DNA of 35,529 nt from Candidatus Aenigmatarchaeota archaeon (GTDB taxonomy: Archaea; Aenigmatarchaeota; Aenigmatarchaeia; CG10238-14; SCSR01): positions 44,577 through 80,105 of the forward strand of contig JACPJT010000002.1 in assembly GCA_016187415.1 (NCBI GenBank). Reading direction: 5' to 3'. A program made the position numbers and the translations under genes. The notes below the pieces were generated by a model. That model saw only the letters and a program-made list of their open reading frames with translations. It was not told where the DNA came from and searched no databases. Positions 1-8,948 of this stretch are shown here, in pieces (within the stretch, counting starts at the first letter, position 1; every line of letters starts with the position of its first letter).

Positions 1-228
1 GTAGACATAACGAAGAATGAATTGGTGCCGAAGCATACCTTACTAACTGATGCTAAGAAAGAAGAAGTTTTAAAAAAATATAAAATTACACTTAGGCAAC
101 TGCCAAGAATTCATTCCAATGATCCTGTTATTCAAAACTTGGGCGGGAAGATTGGTGACATCGTCGAAGTCATAAGAAAATCTAGTACGATAGGCGAGTC
201 TATATACTATAGAGTTGTGGTGAAGTGA
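1..228 (+). CDS. rpoH: RNA polymerase subunit H (Rpo5/Rpb5 C-terminal homologue), 5'-partial
   Basis: This small subunit of archaeal RNA polymerase corresponds to the C-terminal domain of eukaryotic Rpb5 and sits in the lower jaw near downstream DNA. The frame is open from base 1, and the residues before the GTG at 22 (ending KNELVPKH) fit the family, so the true start lies upstream of the window. The C-terminus GESIYYRVVV is the typical ending. The stop at 226-228 lies six bases before the rpoB'' ATG, in the standard archaeal order rpoH-rpoB-rpoA. Identification is secure; only the N-terminus is missing. Confidence 0.95.
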   Translation, partial: VDITKNELVPKHTLLTDAKKEEVLKKYKITLRQLPRIHSNDPVIQNLGGKIGDIVEVIRKSSTIGESIYYRVVVK

Positions 229-234
229 TAAGAA

Positions 235-1710
235 ATGAATAACGGGTTTGTTACATTGTTGGGAAATTTCCTTAAAGAATATGGATTTGTAAAATTCCAG
301 ATAGATTCTTATAACGATTTTATTACACGAAGGATACCGAAAGTTCTCAGTGAAATTGGTGTGATAAAACCCGATGTTCCTGACTTGGGCGATATCAAAT
401 TAAAGTTAGGTGATTTCAAAATCGGTGAGCCAACGGTAAAGGAAGCAGATGGAAGTGTAAGAACAATACTGCCTTCAGAAGCAAGGCTAAGAAACCTGAC
501 TTACGCTGCACCGATGTATGTTGAAATAACACCGGTGATAAACAAGCAGGAGGGCGAACCCGTAATTGTCAATTTTGGTGATATGCCGGTAATGCTCAAA
601 TCCAAGATATGCCCTTTGGCGCAAATGTCCAAGGAACAGCTTATAGAAGCCGGTGAGGATCCTGACGACCCTGGGGGATATTTTATTGTCAATGGTACTG
701 AAAGAATTTTGATCCTTGTAGAAGAGATTGCATCGAATAGGATAATCGTAACGAAAGCCGGATCGGGCAATATGTCAGAAATTGCAAGGATACATTCCGA
801 AAAGGATGGATATGTGCAGAGACATTTAATTGAAAGAAAGCGTGATGGAACAATAACCATAAGTTTCGCTAATGTGACTCGTTTGCCAATCGGCAATCTA
901 TTGAAGGCTCTTGGGCTGGATAATGACAAAGACTTGATGTCTGCAATCTCGCAGGACGATGGTGTACGCGAAGAATTTTATATAAACCTGTATGAGACAG
1001 AAGCCACGAACAAGAATGACGCATTGGAAGAGATTGGGAAGCATCTGAAAATACCGCAAAAAGAATATAGAATGGATCGCGCTATAAAAATTGCCGATAA
1101 ATATTTGTTGCCTCATCTTGGGCAAGAACCGACCGATAGGCTTTCTAAAGCCATGTTCTTGGCAAAAGCGATAGAAAAAATTCTCAAGTTGCATTTGGAG
1201 AAAATCGAAGAGGACGACTTGGATCACTACTCGAATAAAAGGCTTAGATTATCGGGGGACCTGTTGGAAATACTACTGAGATCCATACTTCTTGGCAAAT
1301 GGGGCCTTATTACAAGGGTAACATACAATTATCAAAAGCTGACTAAGAGGGGAAGACTGCCGCCATTGCAATCCATTATAGAATCTAATGTACTGAGCAA
1401 TCAACTTATATCTGCTCTTGCCATAGGTTCATGGGTTGGCGGAAGAACAGGTGTGAGCCAGAGATTGGAACGGGGGAGTTTCATCAAGACAATCTCACAC
1501 ATGAGAAATGTGCTGTCGCCTCTGACTTCTACTCAAGAACATTTCGAAGCACGAGAACTTCATCCGACACATTTTGGTAAATTGTGCACAAGCGAGACAC
1601 CAGAAGGTGCTACAATCGGTTTGAGAAAATATCTGGCAATAATGGCAGAAGTCACACGCGGCCTGCAAGAAAAAGAACTCAAACCTTTGATGGAAATAAT
1701 TAAGAGGTAA
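235..1710 (+). CDS. rpoB2: RNA polymerase subunit B'' (Rpo2 N-terminal part)
   Basis: N-terminal half of the second-largest RNA polymerase subunit, 491 aa. It holds the protrusion and lobe domains and the start of the fork. GGYFIVNGTERIL near residues 150-160 and the region HPTHFGKLCTSETPEG near the C-terminus are hallmarks of the beta family. The protein ends shortly after this motif, and B' begins five bases after its stop, so the large subunit is split at the place known from methanogens and haloarchaea. The subunit assembles with B', A', A'' and H, all encoded alongside. Confidence 0.96.
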   Translation: MNNGFVTLLGNFLKEYGFVKFQIDSYNDFITRRIPKVLSEIGVIKPDVPDLGDIKLKLGDFKIGEPTVKEADGSVRTILPSEARLRNLTYAAPMYVEITPVINKQEGEPVIVNFGDMPVMLKSKICPLAQMSKEQLIEAGEDPDDPGGYFIVNGTERILILVEEIASNRIIVTKAGSGNMSEIARIHSEKDGYVQRHLIERKRDGTITISFANVTRLPIGNLLKALGLDNDKDLMSAISQDDGVREEFYINLYETEATNKNDALEEIGKHLKIPQKEYRMDRAIKIADKYLLPHLGQEPTDRLSKAMFLAKAIEKILKLHLEKIEEDDLDHYSNKRLRLSGDLLEILLRSILLGKWGLITRVTYNYQKLTKRGRLPPLQSIIESNVLSNQLISALAIGSWVGGRTGVSQRLERGSFIKTISHMRNVLSPLTSTQEHFEARELHPTHFGKLCTSETPEGATIGLRKYLAIMAEVTRGLQEKELKPLMEIIKR

Positions 1711-1715
1711 AAATT

Positions 1716-3515
1716 ATGACTTCGATATTCTTAGATGGCAAATTTGTTGGTACAACTGCTGAACCGCAGAAAATTGTTAATGAAATTAGGGTGAAGAGAA
1801 GAACTGGGATTATACCGAACCAAATCAATGTCGCTTATCATCAGCATTTGGATGAAGTCAGAATACTCTCGGATTCTGGTAGAGTTAGAAGACCTCTGAT
1901 TATTGTTGAGAATGGTGTGCCGAAATTAACAAAAGATCATGTTGAAAAATTGAAAAAGAACGAGATAGCATGGAACGACTTGCTCAAGATGGGTGCAGTC
2001 GAACTTGTCGATAGCGAAGAAGAGGAAAATACCTACATCGCATTGACTGAAAAGGATTTGACACCAGAACATACGCATTTGGAATTCGACCCGTCGGTAA
2101 TCCTTGGTTTGTCTGCCTCGTTTATCCCATACCCAGAATTCAACAGAGGCGACAGGGTAAATTATGGGGCAAAAATGGTCGGCCAGAGCATTGGCATTTT
2201 CTCTACAAACTTTTTGTCCAGGACTGACACCAAATCAAACGTTATGCTGTATCCTCAAAAGCCTCTAGTTCAAACGCACGCATATTCTATTTTTCCTTAC
2301 GACAAACATCCGAGTGGAAACAACGTCGTTATAGCTGTAGCTTCTTTTGATGGTTACAATATGGAAGACAGTATTGTAATAAACGCAGGCTCTCTGCAGA
2401 AGGGTTTGCTGTGGTCCTACATGTACAGGACATATGAGACCGAACAAAAAAGATATCTTGGTGGTCAGGAAGACCAGATCGGCATACCAGAAGCTGGCGT
2501 GAGAGGGTATGCTGGCGAGGATGCTTACAAACACTTGTCTGAGGATGGCATATCAAATCCAGAAACAAACTTGGATTCTGACATGGTTATTATAGGGCGT
2601 GTTTCACCATTGCGATTCCTTGGAACGATGGACAAATTCGTAACTGGAATGGAAAATATACGCGAGACCTCTGTCAGACTGCGACACGGTGATCACGGGA
2701 TTGCCGATAGAATTTTTGTTACAGATACCACTGACGGAACCAAGCTGATAAAGGTAGTTGTTAGGGATATGAAAGTTCCTGAAATAGGTGACAAGCTCGC
2801 ATCACGACACGGGCAGAAAGGCATAATAGCACTGGTTGTGCCGCCTGAAGACATGCCATTCACTGAAAATGGCATTGTTCCCGATGTAATATTCAACCCG
2901 CACGGTATCCCATCAAGAATGACTATGGGCCAGTTGTTGGAGATTATTGGAGGGAAAGTTGCTGCATTAACAGGTAAGCCGATTGTTTCTCCTGCATTCA
3001 GTCCTACATCAGAAAAGGAATTGCGAGAGACGTTGGTCAGAAACGGTTTCAGAAACGATGGTAAAGAAATAATGTATGATGGTAGAACGGGGAAGAAATT
3101 TGAGACTCAGATATTCATCGGCTCGGCATTCTATCAGAAATTGGATCATCTTGTTTCTAACAAGATACATGCAAGATCACGAGGTCCTGTCACTCTGCTC
3201 ACAAAACAACCCACAGAAGGCAGAAGTAAGGAAGGTGGATTGAGATTGGGCGAGATGGAGAAGGACTGTTTGATCGCACATGGCGCATCTCTAGCTTTGA
3301 AAGAAAGGTTCGATTCCGACAAAGCAGTCATATCCATATGTTCCGTATGCGGGCTGGTTGCCATGCATGACAAGATAAAGAACAAGAAGATATGCCCGAT
3401 AGACGGGGAATCAAAGATAATAGACGTTCAAATGAGTTATGCATTCAAACTTATGCTGGATGAACTGAAAAGCATGATGATATATCCTAAGGTTATTGTT
3501 GGTGAAGAAGAATGA
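1716..3515 (+). CDS. rpoB1: RNA polymerase subunit B' (Rpo2 C-terminal part)
   Basis: C-terminal half of the second-largest RNA polymerase subunit, 599 aa. It carries the DGYNMEDSIVIN motif from about residue 212 and the GDK...SRHGQKG segment from about 358, both lining the active centre and RNA-DNA hybrid. The C-terminal zinc-binding region has C542, C545 and C560, but the usual fourth position is D563 (CPID). The remaining clamp-anchor sequence SYAFKLMLDELKSMMI is canonical. The last codons overlap the rpoA' start by four bases (ATGA), implying coupled translation. Confidence 0.97.
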   Translation: MTSIFLDGKFVGTTAEPQKIVNEIRVKRRTGIIPNQINVAYHQHLDEVRILSDSGRVRRPLIIVENGVPKLTKDHVEKLKKNEIAWNDLLKMGAVELVDSEEEENTYIALTEKDLTPEHTHLEFDPSVILGLSASFIPYPEFNRGDRVNYGAKMVGQSIGIFSTNFLSRTDTKSNVMLYPQKPLVQTHAYSIFPYDKHPSGNNVVIAVASFDGYNMEDSIVINAGSLQKGLLWSYMYRTYETEQKRYLGGQEDQIGIPEAGVRGYAGEDAYKHLSEDGISNPETNLDSDMVIIGRVSPLRFLGTMDKFVTGMENIRETSVRLRHGDHGIADRIFVTDTTDGTKLIKVVVRDMKVPEIGDKLASRHGQKGIIALVVPPEDMPFTENGIVPDVIFNPHGIPSRMTMGQLLEIIGGKVAALTGKPIVSPAFSPTSEKELRETLVRNGFRNDGKEIMYDGRTGKKFETQIFIGSAFYQKLDHLVSNKIHARSRGPVTLLTKQPTEGRSKEGGLRLGEMEKDCLIAHGASLALKERFDSDKAVISICSVCGLVAMHDKIKNKKICPIDGESKIIDVQMSYAFKLMLDELKSMMIYPKVIVGEEE

Positions 3516-5995
3516 AAGTTGAGAGAATCGAATTCAGCATAGTATCGCCTGAAATGATAAAGAACATGGCGGCTGCCAAAATAACTAAGACCGAACTATA
3601 CGATCAAGAAGGTTACCCAATTGAAGGCGGATTGATGGATCCGAGACTTGGCGTGATTGATCCTGGTGTAAGGTGTAGAACATGCGGTGGAAGCGTTGGT
3701 GAATGTTATGGCCATTTTGGCTATCTTGAAGCGACACGCCCTGTAATACATGTTCATTATTCAAAAATTATTTTTGCACTGCTGAAAGTGTTCTGCAGAA
3801 AATGCAGTAAACTGTTGATTGATCCTAAAGATATGGAAAAGGTAAAAGGCAGGAAATTATCATTCAAAGAGCTTGCGGCTTTGTCTAGGAAAAAGTGTCC
3901 CTTCTGCAATACGGAAGAGAAAAAATTGAAATTAATAAAACCTTACACATTTGTCGAAGGCGCAGAAACCTTAACTGCTACAGTTATCAGAGAGAGGTTT
4001 GAAAAGATTTCGGATGAAGATTTGAATCTAGTTGGGTTGAAATCGAGGCCGGAATGGCTCATTTTAACTTTGATACCCATACCGCCGGTAACTGTGAGAC
4101 CTTCAATTACGCTGGAGACTGGTGAAAGAAGTGAAGATGACTTGACGCACAAACTTGTTGATATAGTCAGGATAAATGACAGACTAAAGGAAAACATTGA
4201 TCTTGGTGCACCGGACTTTATTATAGAAGACCTATGGGAGCTCTTACAATATCACGTATCAACATATTTCGACAACGAGTTGACTGGTGTGCCGCCGGCA
4301 AGGCATAGATCTGGAAGGATATTGAAAACATTGTCGCAAAGGTTGAAAACCAAAGAAGGAAGGTTCAGGGGCAACCTCGCCGGGAAAAGAGTTAATTTTT
4401 CTGCGAGAACAGTCATATCGCCAGATTCGAAGATCGAACTTGATGAAGTTGGTGTGCCGGAAGTTATTGCTAAAGAATTGACGATTCCTGTGAAAGTCAA
4501 TGAAACCAACATCGAAACTGTGAAAACGTTTATAATGAACGGTCCTGAAGTTTGGCCTGGAGCAAATTATGTTATAAGGCCAGATGGCAGGAGAAAAAAG
4601 ATAACTGTTTTGACAAAAGAAGAGATAGCAAAAGAAATTATTCCAGGCTATATAGTCGAGAGGCATCTGAAAAACAATGACATTGTCATGTTTAACAGGC
4701 AGCCAAGCTTGCACAGAATGAGCCTGATGGGCCATAGAGTCAGAGTAATGCCGGGAAAAACATTTAGAATACATTTGAGTACAACGACGCCGTACAATGC
4801 GGATTTTGATGGTGATGAAATGAATTTGCATGTGCCACAGACTGAAGAAGCGAAAGTCGAGATTGAAAATTTGATGATGGTGCCAATGAATATCAGAAGC
4901 CCTAGATTTTCAGGTCCTATTATAGGGGCCATTCGTGATCATATAACCGGTTTGTATCTTTTAACTAAGGATGACATAAAATTGACTAGGCCAGAATACA
5001 CACAGATAGTAAGAGCTGTTGATAAAAATGTTGAATTGCCCGACAAAGAAAGTTTAACAGGTAAGGAAGTATTCAGTCTTTTCTTACCAAAGGACCTGTC
5101 GATTGAATTTAAATCGAATGTCGGTGACGTTGTTATCATCGAAAATGGCAAACTGACCAAGGGTGTAATCGATAAAGTCGCCGTGGGTGCGGAAAGCGGA
5201 AAGCTGCTTGACAAGATTGAAAAGGTATACGGCGGTGAATTCACCAAAAAATTCATTTACAACATAACAAGACTGGCAATAGAATTTTTAATGAAAGGCG
5301 GATTTTCTATAAGCATATCGGATCAAGATTTGTCGGATGTTGCTCGAAAAGAAATAAAGGAAGTCATTGAGAAAATCAGAAGAGAAGTGGATGAATTGAA
5401 TAGGCAGTATATGAAAGGCGAACTTAAACTTCTTGTGGGCAGATCGCCTAAAGAAAGCTTGAACCATATGGTTAAGACCATTTTGAGAAACGGTGTCAAT
5501 GAAGCACAGAAAGTTTTAGAGAGGCACGTCAAAGAAAATCCTACGCTGGCTATGGTTAAGAGCGGTGCTCGAGGTTCTTTGGTCAATATGACGCAAACTG
5601 CCGCACTTGTAGGACAAGAAATGGTTATGGGTGAAAGAATTGAGAGGGGTTATTATCAGAGGACATTCCCTCATTTCAAGAGAGGCACTGTCGGTCTAGA
5701 AGCGACTGGTTTTGTTAGCAGGGGATTCAAAGATGGCATTAATCCGTTTGAATTCTTCTTTGATGCAATTAACAGTAGAGAATCTCTGATGGATAAATCA
5801 CTAAAGACTAGACACAGTGGTTATATGGAAAGAAGACTGGTGGGTGCCATGCAAGACTTGAAAATAGAATATGACGGCACGGTAAGGGATAGCGCAAATA
5901 GGGTAATACAATTTTTGCCGGGTGAGGACGGCTTAGATCCTTCAAAAGTTCAAAAGGTAGGTATAGATGTCAGAACAATCGCAGACAAACTCTGA
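3512..5995 (+). CDS. rpoA1: RNA polymerase subunit A' (Rpo1 N-terminal part)
   Basis: N-terminal part of the largest RNA polymerase subunit, 827 aa. The catalytic magnesium loop NADFDGD is present with D431, D433 and D435. Two zinc sites are visible: C55/C58/C65/H68 (CRTCGG...CYGHFG) and C95/C98/C129/C132. The segment from [16 protein letters not shown] to [23 protein letters not shown] is the typical bridge-helix and trigger-loop region. The gene starts in an ATGA overlap with rpoB' and its end overlaps rpoA'' by 29 bases in another frame, so the A'/A'' split is the normal archaeal one. Confidence 0.97.
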   Translation: MKVERIEFSIVSPEMIKNMAAAKITKTELYDQEGYPIEGGLMDPRLGVIDPGVRCRTCGGSVGECYGHFGYLEATRPVIHVHYSKIIFALLKVFCRKCSKLLIDPKDMEKVKGRKLSFKELAALSRKKCPFCNTEEKKLKLIKPYTFVEGAETLTATVIRERFEKISDEDLNLVGLKSRPEWLILTLIPIPPVTVRPSITLETGERSEDDLTHKLVDIVRINDRLKENIDLGAPDFIIEDLWELLQYHVSTYFDNELTGVPPARHRSGRILKTLSQRLKTKEGRFRGNLAGKRVNFSARTVISPDSKIELDEVGVPEVIAKELTIPVKVNETNIETVKTFIMNGPEVWPGANYVIRPDGRRKKITVLTKEEIAKEIIPGYIVERHLKNNDIVMFNRQPSLHRMSLMGHRVRVMPGKTFRIHLSTTTPYNADFDGDEMNLHVPQTEEAKVEIENLMMVPMNIRSPRFSGPIIGAIRDHITGLYLLTKDDIKLTRPEYTQIVRAVDKNVELPDKESLTGKEVFSLFLPKDLSIEFKSNVGDVVIIENGKLTKGVIDKVAVGAESGKLLDKIEKVYGGEFTKKFIYNITRLAIEFLMKGGFSISISDQDLSDVARKEIKEVIEKIRREVDELNRQYMKGELKLLVGRSPKESLNHMVKTILRNGVNEAQKVLERHVKENPTLAMVKSGARGSLVNMTQTAALVGQEMVMGERIERGYYQRTFPHFKRGTVGLEATGFVSRGFKDGINPFEFFFDAINSRESLMDKSLKTRHSGYMERRLVGAMQDLKIEYDGTVRDSANRVIQFLPGEDGLDPSKVQKVGIDVRTIADKL

Positions 5996-7091
5996 ATCAG
6001 GATTGCCGAGCAGGCTTGTCGAAGAAATAGAACAGGTTAGCCGCGAGAAGAAGTTGAGCAAGGAAAAGAAAGAGAAACTTATTGAAGAAGTTAAGAAAGT
6101 TTATCAGCAAAGCATATTTGAGCCGGGTGAAGGAATTGGTATTATTGCCGCACAAAGTATATCCGAACCATCGACACAGATGACAATGCGTACTTATCAT
6201 TTTGCCGGTACGGCTGGCATCAAAGTCACTTACGGCCTGCCAAGACTTATAGAAATTTTCGACGCAAAGAAGGAACCAGAAACACCTATGATGACCATAT
6301 ATCTGAAAAAGGAATTCAACAATGCGACCGAAGCTGCGAAATTGGCAGAGGATGTGGTGGAAAAAAAGATATTGAATGTGACCAAAAGGATTTCGCTTAA
6401 CCTAAATGAAAATTCAATTGAATTCGAGGTTATAGATAAGAGGAGAATTGAAGCTGTTTCAAAGGCTGTCAGGGAATTTTTGAAAAACGTCAATGTAAAA
6501 ACAAAAGATGACAAAGTCATTGTGATTCCTAAGATAGAAAATGTGAAAGAACTTCAAACTGTAAAGGAAAAGATTCTTGATATTCATGTTGGTGGGATAA
6601 AAGACGTGAAAAATGCCATAGTAAGAAAGGATGGGGAGGATTGGATAATAAACACGATAGGAACCAATCTGAAGGATGTTTTTATCATAAAAGAAGTGGA
6701 TGAGAAGAGAACCTATACTAATGACATACACGAGACTTATACTATTTTGGGGATAGAGGCTGCCAGAAGCGTAATCATAAAAGAAGCGTTGAAAACGATG
6801 CAAGAGCAGGCATTGGATATCGATACAAGATATGTTATTTTAGTGTCAGACATGATGACGCTTAGCGGTGAAGTAAATTCCATAGGAAGATATGGCGTGG
6901 CGGGCGCAAAGACGTCGATTCTTGCACGTGCAGCATTTGAAGAAACAATCAAGCATCTTGTAAGGGCGTCAATAAGAAACGAGGTTGACAATCTGCAGGG
7001 AATTTTTGAAAACGTAATGATAGGCCAAGTTGCTCCTTCTGGAACAGGAATGTTCGACCTTATTGTTAAAGCAGATGAGGAGAAAGAGTAG
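5967..7091 (+). CDS. rpoA2: RNA polymerase subunit A'' (Rpo1 C-terminal part)
   Basis: C-terminal part of the largest RNA polymerase subunit, 374 aa, completing the jaw and cleft domains. [20 protein letters not shown] and the following [10 protein letters not shown] are family hallmarks. The C-terminal stretch [25 protein letters not shown] is also conserved. The chosen ATG lies inside the end of rpoA', in a different frame. The first 50 or so residues are charged and Lys/Glu-rich. It is followed by a short gap with its own TATA element, so the next genes may form a separate transcript. Confidence 0.96.
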   Translation: MSEQSQTNSESGLPSRLVEEIEQVSREKKLSKEKKEKLIEEVKKVYQQSIFEPGEGIGIIAAQSISEPSTQMTMRTYHFAGTAGIKVTYGLPRLIEIFDAKKEPETPMMTIYLKKEFNNATEAAKLAEDVVEKKILNVTKRISLNLNENSIEFEVIDKRRIEAVSKAVREFLKNVNVKTKDDKVIVIPKIENVKELQTVKEKILDIHVGGIKDVKNAIVRKDGEDWIINTIGTNLKDVFIIKEVDEKRTYTNDIHETYTILGIEAARSVIIKEALKTMQEQALDIDTRYVILVSDMMTLSGEVNSIGRYGVAGAKTSILARAAFEETIKHLVRASIRNEVDNLQGIFENVMIGQVAPSGTGMFDLIVKADEEKE

Positions 7092-7105
7092 GACTGTTAT
7101 TGAAT

Positions 7106-7113
7106 ATTTAAAT
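7106..7113 (+). promoter_or_regulatory. TATA element for rpl30e-nusA-rps12-rps7
   Basis: The sequence ATTTAAAT followed by CC lies in the 52-base gap after rpoA''. It sits about 34 bases before the eL30 ATG, placing a start site about ten bases upstream of the gene. The same ATTTAAATCC form recurs before fusA and rps10. Confidence 0.55.
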
Positions 7114-7143
7114 CCTTTTTACGATTAACTTGAGTAGATAAAA

Positions 7144-7404
7144 ATGAATCTGATAGATGAAATACAATCTGCAATAAAGTCGAAGAAAGTAGTTATTGGC
7201 CACAATGAATCGATAAACTACATAAAAACTGGTGCGCCTAAGGCAATTATCGTCGCGAATAATCTCCCAGCTAGTATAAGAGGGGAACTCGAGTACAATG
7301 CCAAGGTGTCAAAATCGCTATTCGAAGTATTTGACGGGACTAGCAGAGAATTGGGAGTTGTTTGTGGAAAACCTTTTCCTGTATCAACTATAATAATCAA
7401 ATAA
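7144..7404 (+). CDS. rpl30e: Ribosomal protein eL30
   Basis: Large-subunit ribosomal protein of the L7Ae/L30e RNA-binding fold, 86 aa, slightly shorter than the usual 95-105. KVVIGHNESINYIKTGAPKAIIVANNLP near the N-terminus matches the family, as does the central SLFEVFDGTSRELGVVCGKPFPVSTI. It sits between rpoA'' and the NusA-like gene, which is the standard archaeal position. The nusA start codon follows 12 bases after this stop. Confidence 0.93.
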   Translation: MNLIDEIQSAIKSKKVVIGHNESINYIKTGAPKAIIVANNLPASIRGELEYNAKVSKSLFEVFDGTSRELGVVCGKPFPVSTIIIK

Positions 7405-7415
7405 TAAATGATAAC

Positions 7416-7832
7416 ATGCCTGTAACATTAGATACTGATACAATACGCCTCATAACATTATTCGAGAATTTGACTGGTGCAGGCGTCAAGGACTGCCTGA
7501 TTGAGAATGGTAGCGTATATCTTGTAAGTGATGATGGTGAAATTGGAAAAGCCATCGGTAGAAATGGCAACAGTGTGAAAAACGCCGAGAGACTAATCAA
7601 AAAAAGTGTTAAGATATTCGAGTTTTCGAGCGATGTTGAAAAGTTCGTGAAAAATCTTATTCCTTGTGTTACAGCCACGAAATTAAAAAATGAAAATGGC
7701 AGAAACATACTCGAGCTGTCCGTTGAGAGGAATGACAAACCAATGGATATTGGGAGAGACGGTAAGAATTTAAAGATTTATAAAGAATTGTTACAGAGAA
7801 ATCATGATATAAACGAGGTAACAATAAGGTGA
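7416..7832 (+). CDS. nusA: NusA-like transcription factor, KH domains
   Basis: Archaeal short NusA of 138 aa, made essentially of two KH RNA-binding domains and lacking the bacterial N-terminal and S1 domains. The first KH contains GEIGKAIGRNGNSVKNAERL, and the second GRDGKNLKIYKELLQRNHD. I chose the ATG at 7416 because MPVTLDTDTIRLITLFENLTG matches the family N-terminus; an upstream ATG at 7362 would overlap the end of eL30 and add unrelated residues. It probably binds RNA during elongation or termination. It is followed four bases later by uS12. Confidence 0.9.
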   Translation: MPVTLDTDTIRLITLFENLTGAGVKDCLIENGSVYLVSDDGEIGKAIGRNGNSVKNAERLIKKSVKIFEFSSDVEKFVKNLIPCVTATKLKNENGRNILELSVERNDKPMDIGRDGKNLKIYKELLQRNHDINEVTIR

Positions 7833-7835
7833 AAT

Positions 7836-8258
7836 ATGCCAGGAGAATTTTCAGCTAGAAAATTGCACAAAACGAGAAAGCGTTTCAGATGGAAAAAGAT
7901 AACTTACACTAGGAAAAAAATGAAGTTATGGCAAGATGAACCTCTTGGTGGGGCACCACAGGCACGGGGACTTGTTATAAGCAAGAGGACAATAGAACAG
8001 AAACAGCCTTCTTCTGGTCTTATAAAAGCTGTGAGAGTGCAACTGATTAAAAATAATGTTCAAGTAACTGCATTTGTCCCGGGTAACAAAGCTGTTGATC
8101 AAATAAACGAGCATGATGAGGTAACGATAGCTGGTGTAGGCGGATCGCAAGGCGGATCGGTTGGCAGCATGTGGGGCTTGAAATACAAAGTTGTAGCTGT
8201 CAATGGCATTGACTTGGAAGAAATTTTGGCTGGAAGAAAACAAAAGCCGGCGAGGTAA
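7836..8258 (+). CDS. rps12: Ribosomal protein uS12
   Basis: Small-subunit decoding-centre protein, 140 aa, of normal archaeal length. It begins MPGEFSARKL, the usual archaeal start. The region EQKQPSSGLIKAVRVQLIKNNVQVTAFVPG matches the conserved KQPNSAIRK segment with several substitutions, and EHDEVTIAGVGG is typical. The C-terminus RKQKPAR is canonical. It is translated between NusA and uS7 in the conserved archaeal str-like operon. Confidence 0.95.
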   Translation: MPGEFSARKLHKTRKRFRWKKITYTRKKMKLWQDEPLGGAPQARGLVISKRTIEQKQPSSGLIKAVRVQLIKNNVQVTAFVPGNKAVDQINEHDEVTIAGVGGSQGGSVGSMWGLKYKVVAVNGIDLEEILAGRKQKPAR

Positions 8259-8263
8259 ATTAA

Positions 8264-8863
8264 ATGAGTTTGAAAATATTTGACAAATGGGATATCAGTG
8301 GTGTGACTGTAAACGATTTTGGCTTAAAAAATTATATCAATTTAAATCCTGCTATTATACCCAAAAGTTCTGGAAGGCTTTCGCAACAACAGTTTTACAA
8401 GTCTAAAATGAACGTGGTCGAGAGATTGATAACAAAAATGATGGTGCCCGGACATAAAGGCAGGAAGCATATTATTACATCCGGCAGGGTTGTAGGTAGG
8501 TACAATGCAACTTACAATATTGTAAAGGATGCGTTTGACAAAATTTACGAAAAAACTCAAAAGAACCCTGTTGAAGTTCTTGTCAGGGCTCTAGAAAACG
8601 CCGCATCGAGAGAAGAGATAGCGGGGTATCAAGTCGGTGGCATAATCGTAAGGAGAGCTGTCATTACATCTCCGCAAAGGAGAGTAGATCTGGCTTTAAG
8701 AAATATTGTGCAAGCTTCTTTTAAGAAAGCATTTGGTAAGAAATTGAACATTGTGGATGCAATCACAGATGAAATCATTGCAACTTACAATAATGATGCA
8801 TCAAAAAGCGATGCCATAAAAGAGAGGGAAAGAGTAGAGAAAGAATCTGAGGGCGCCCGATAA
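8264..8863 (+). CDS. rps7: Ribosomal protein uS7
   Basis: Small-subunit head protein that nucleates 16S rRNA 3'-domain assembly, 199 aa. QNPVEVLVRALENAA-type sequence (here KNPVEVLVRALENAASREE) and the following GGIIVRRAVITSPQRRVDLALRNIVQAS are diagnostic. The C-terminus is the usual charged helix ending in a short Ser/Glu-rich tail. It starts five bases after uS12. A 7-bp inverted repeat spans its stop codon (8855-8861 with 8890-8896), perhaps a mild termination or attenuation signal ahead of EF-2. Confidence 0.95.
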   Translation: MSLKIFDKWDISGVTVNDFGLKNYINLNPAIIPKSSGRLSQQQFYKSKMNVVERLITKMMVPGHKGRKHIITSGRVVGRYNATYNIVKDAFDKIYEKTQKNPVEVLVRALENAASREEIAGYQVGGIIVRRAVITSPQRRVDLALRNIVQASFKKAFGKKLNIVDAITDEIIATYNNDASKSDAIKERERVEKESEGAR

Positions 8864-8908
8864 AATATTTCTGTCGTCCAGATTTCATCATCGGGCTTGT
8901 AACTTTGG

Positions 8909-8916
8909 ATTTAAAT
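8909..8916 (+). promoter_or_regulatory. TATA element for EF-2
   Basis: ATTTAAAT lies inside the palindrome GGATTTAAATCC, about 36 bases before the fusA ATG. A purine-rich GAGGG at 8936-8940 lies in the resulting short leader and can serve as a ribosome-binding site. Confidence 0.55.
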
Positions 8917-8948
8917 CCCAATTTCAGAATAATTTGAGGGAAAAATAA

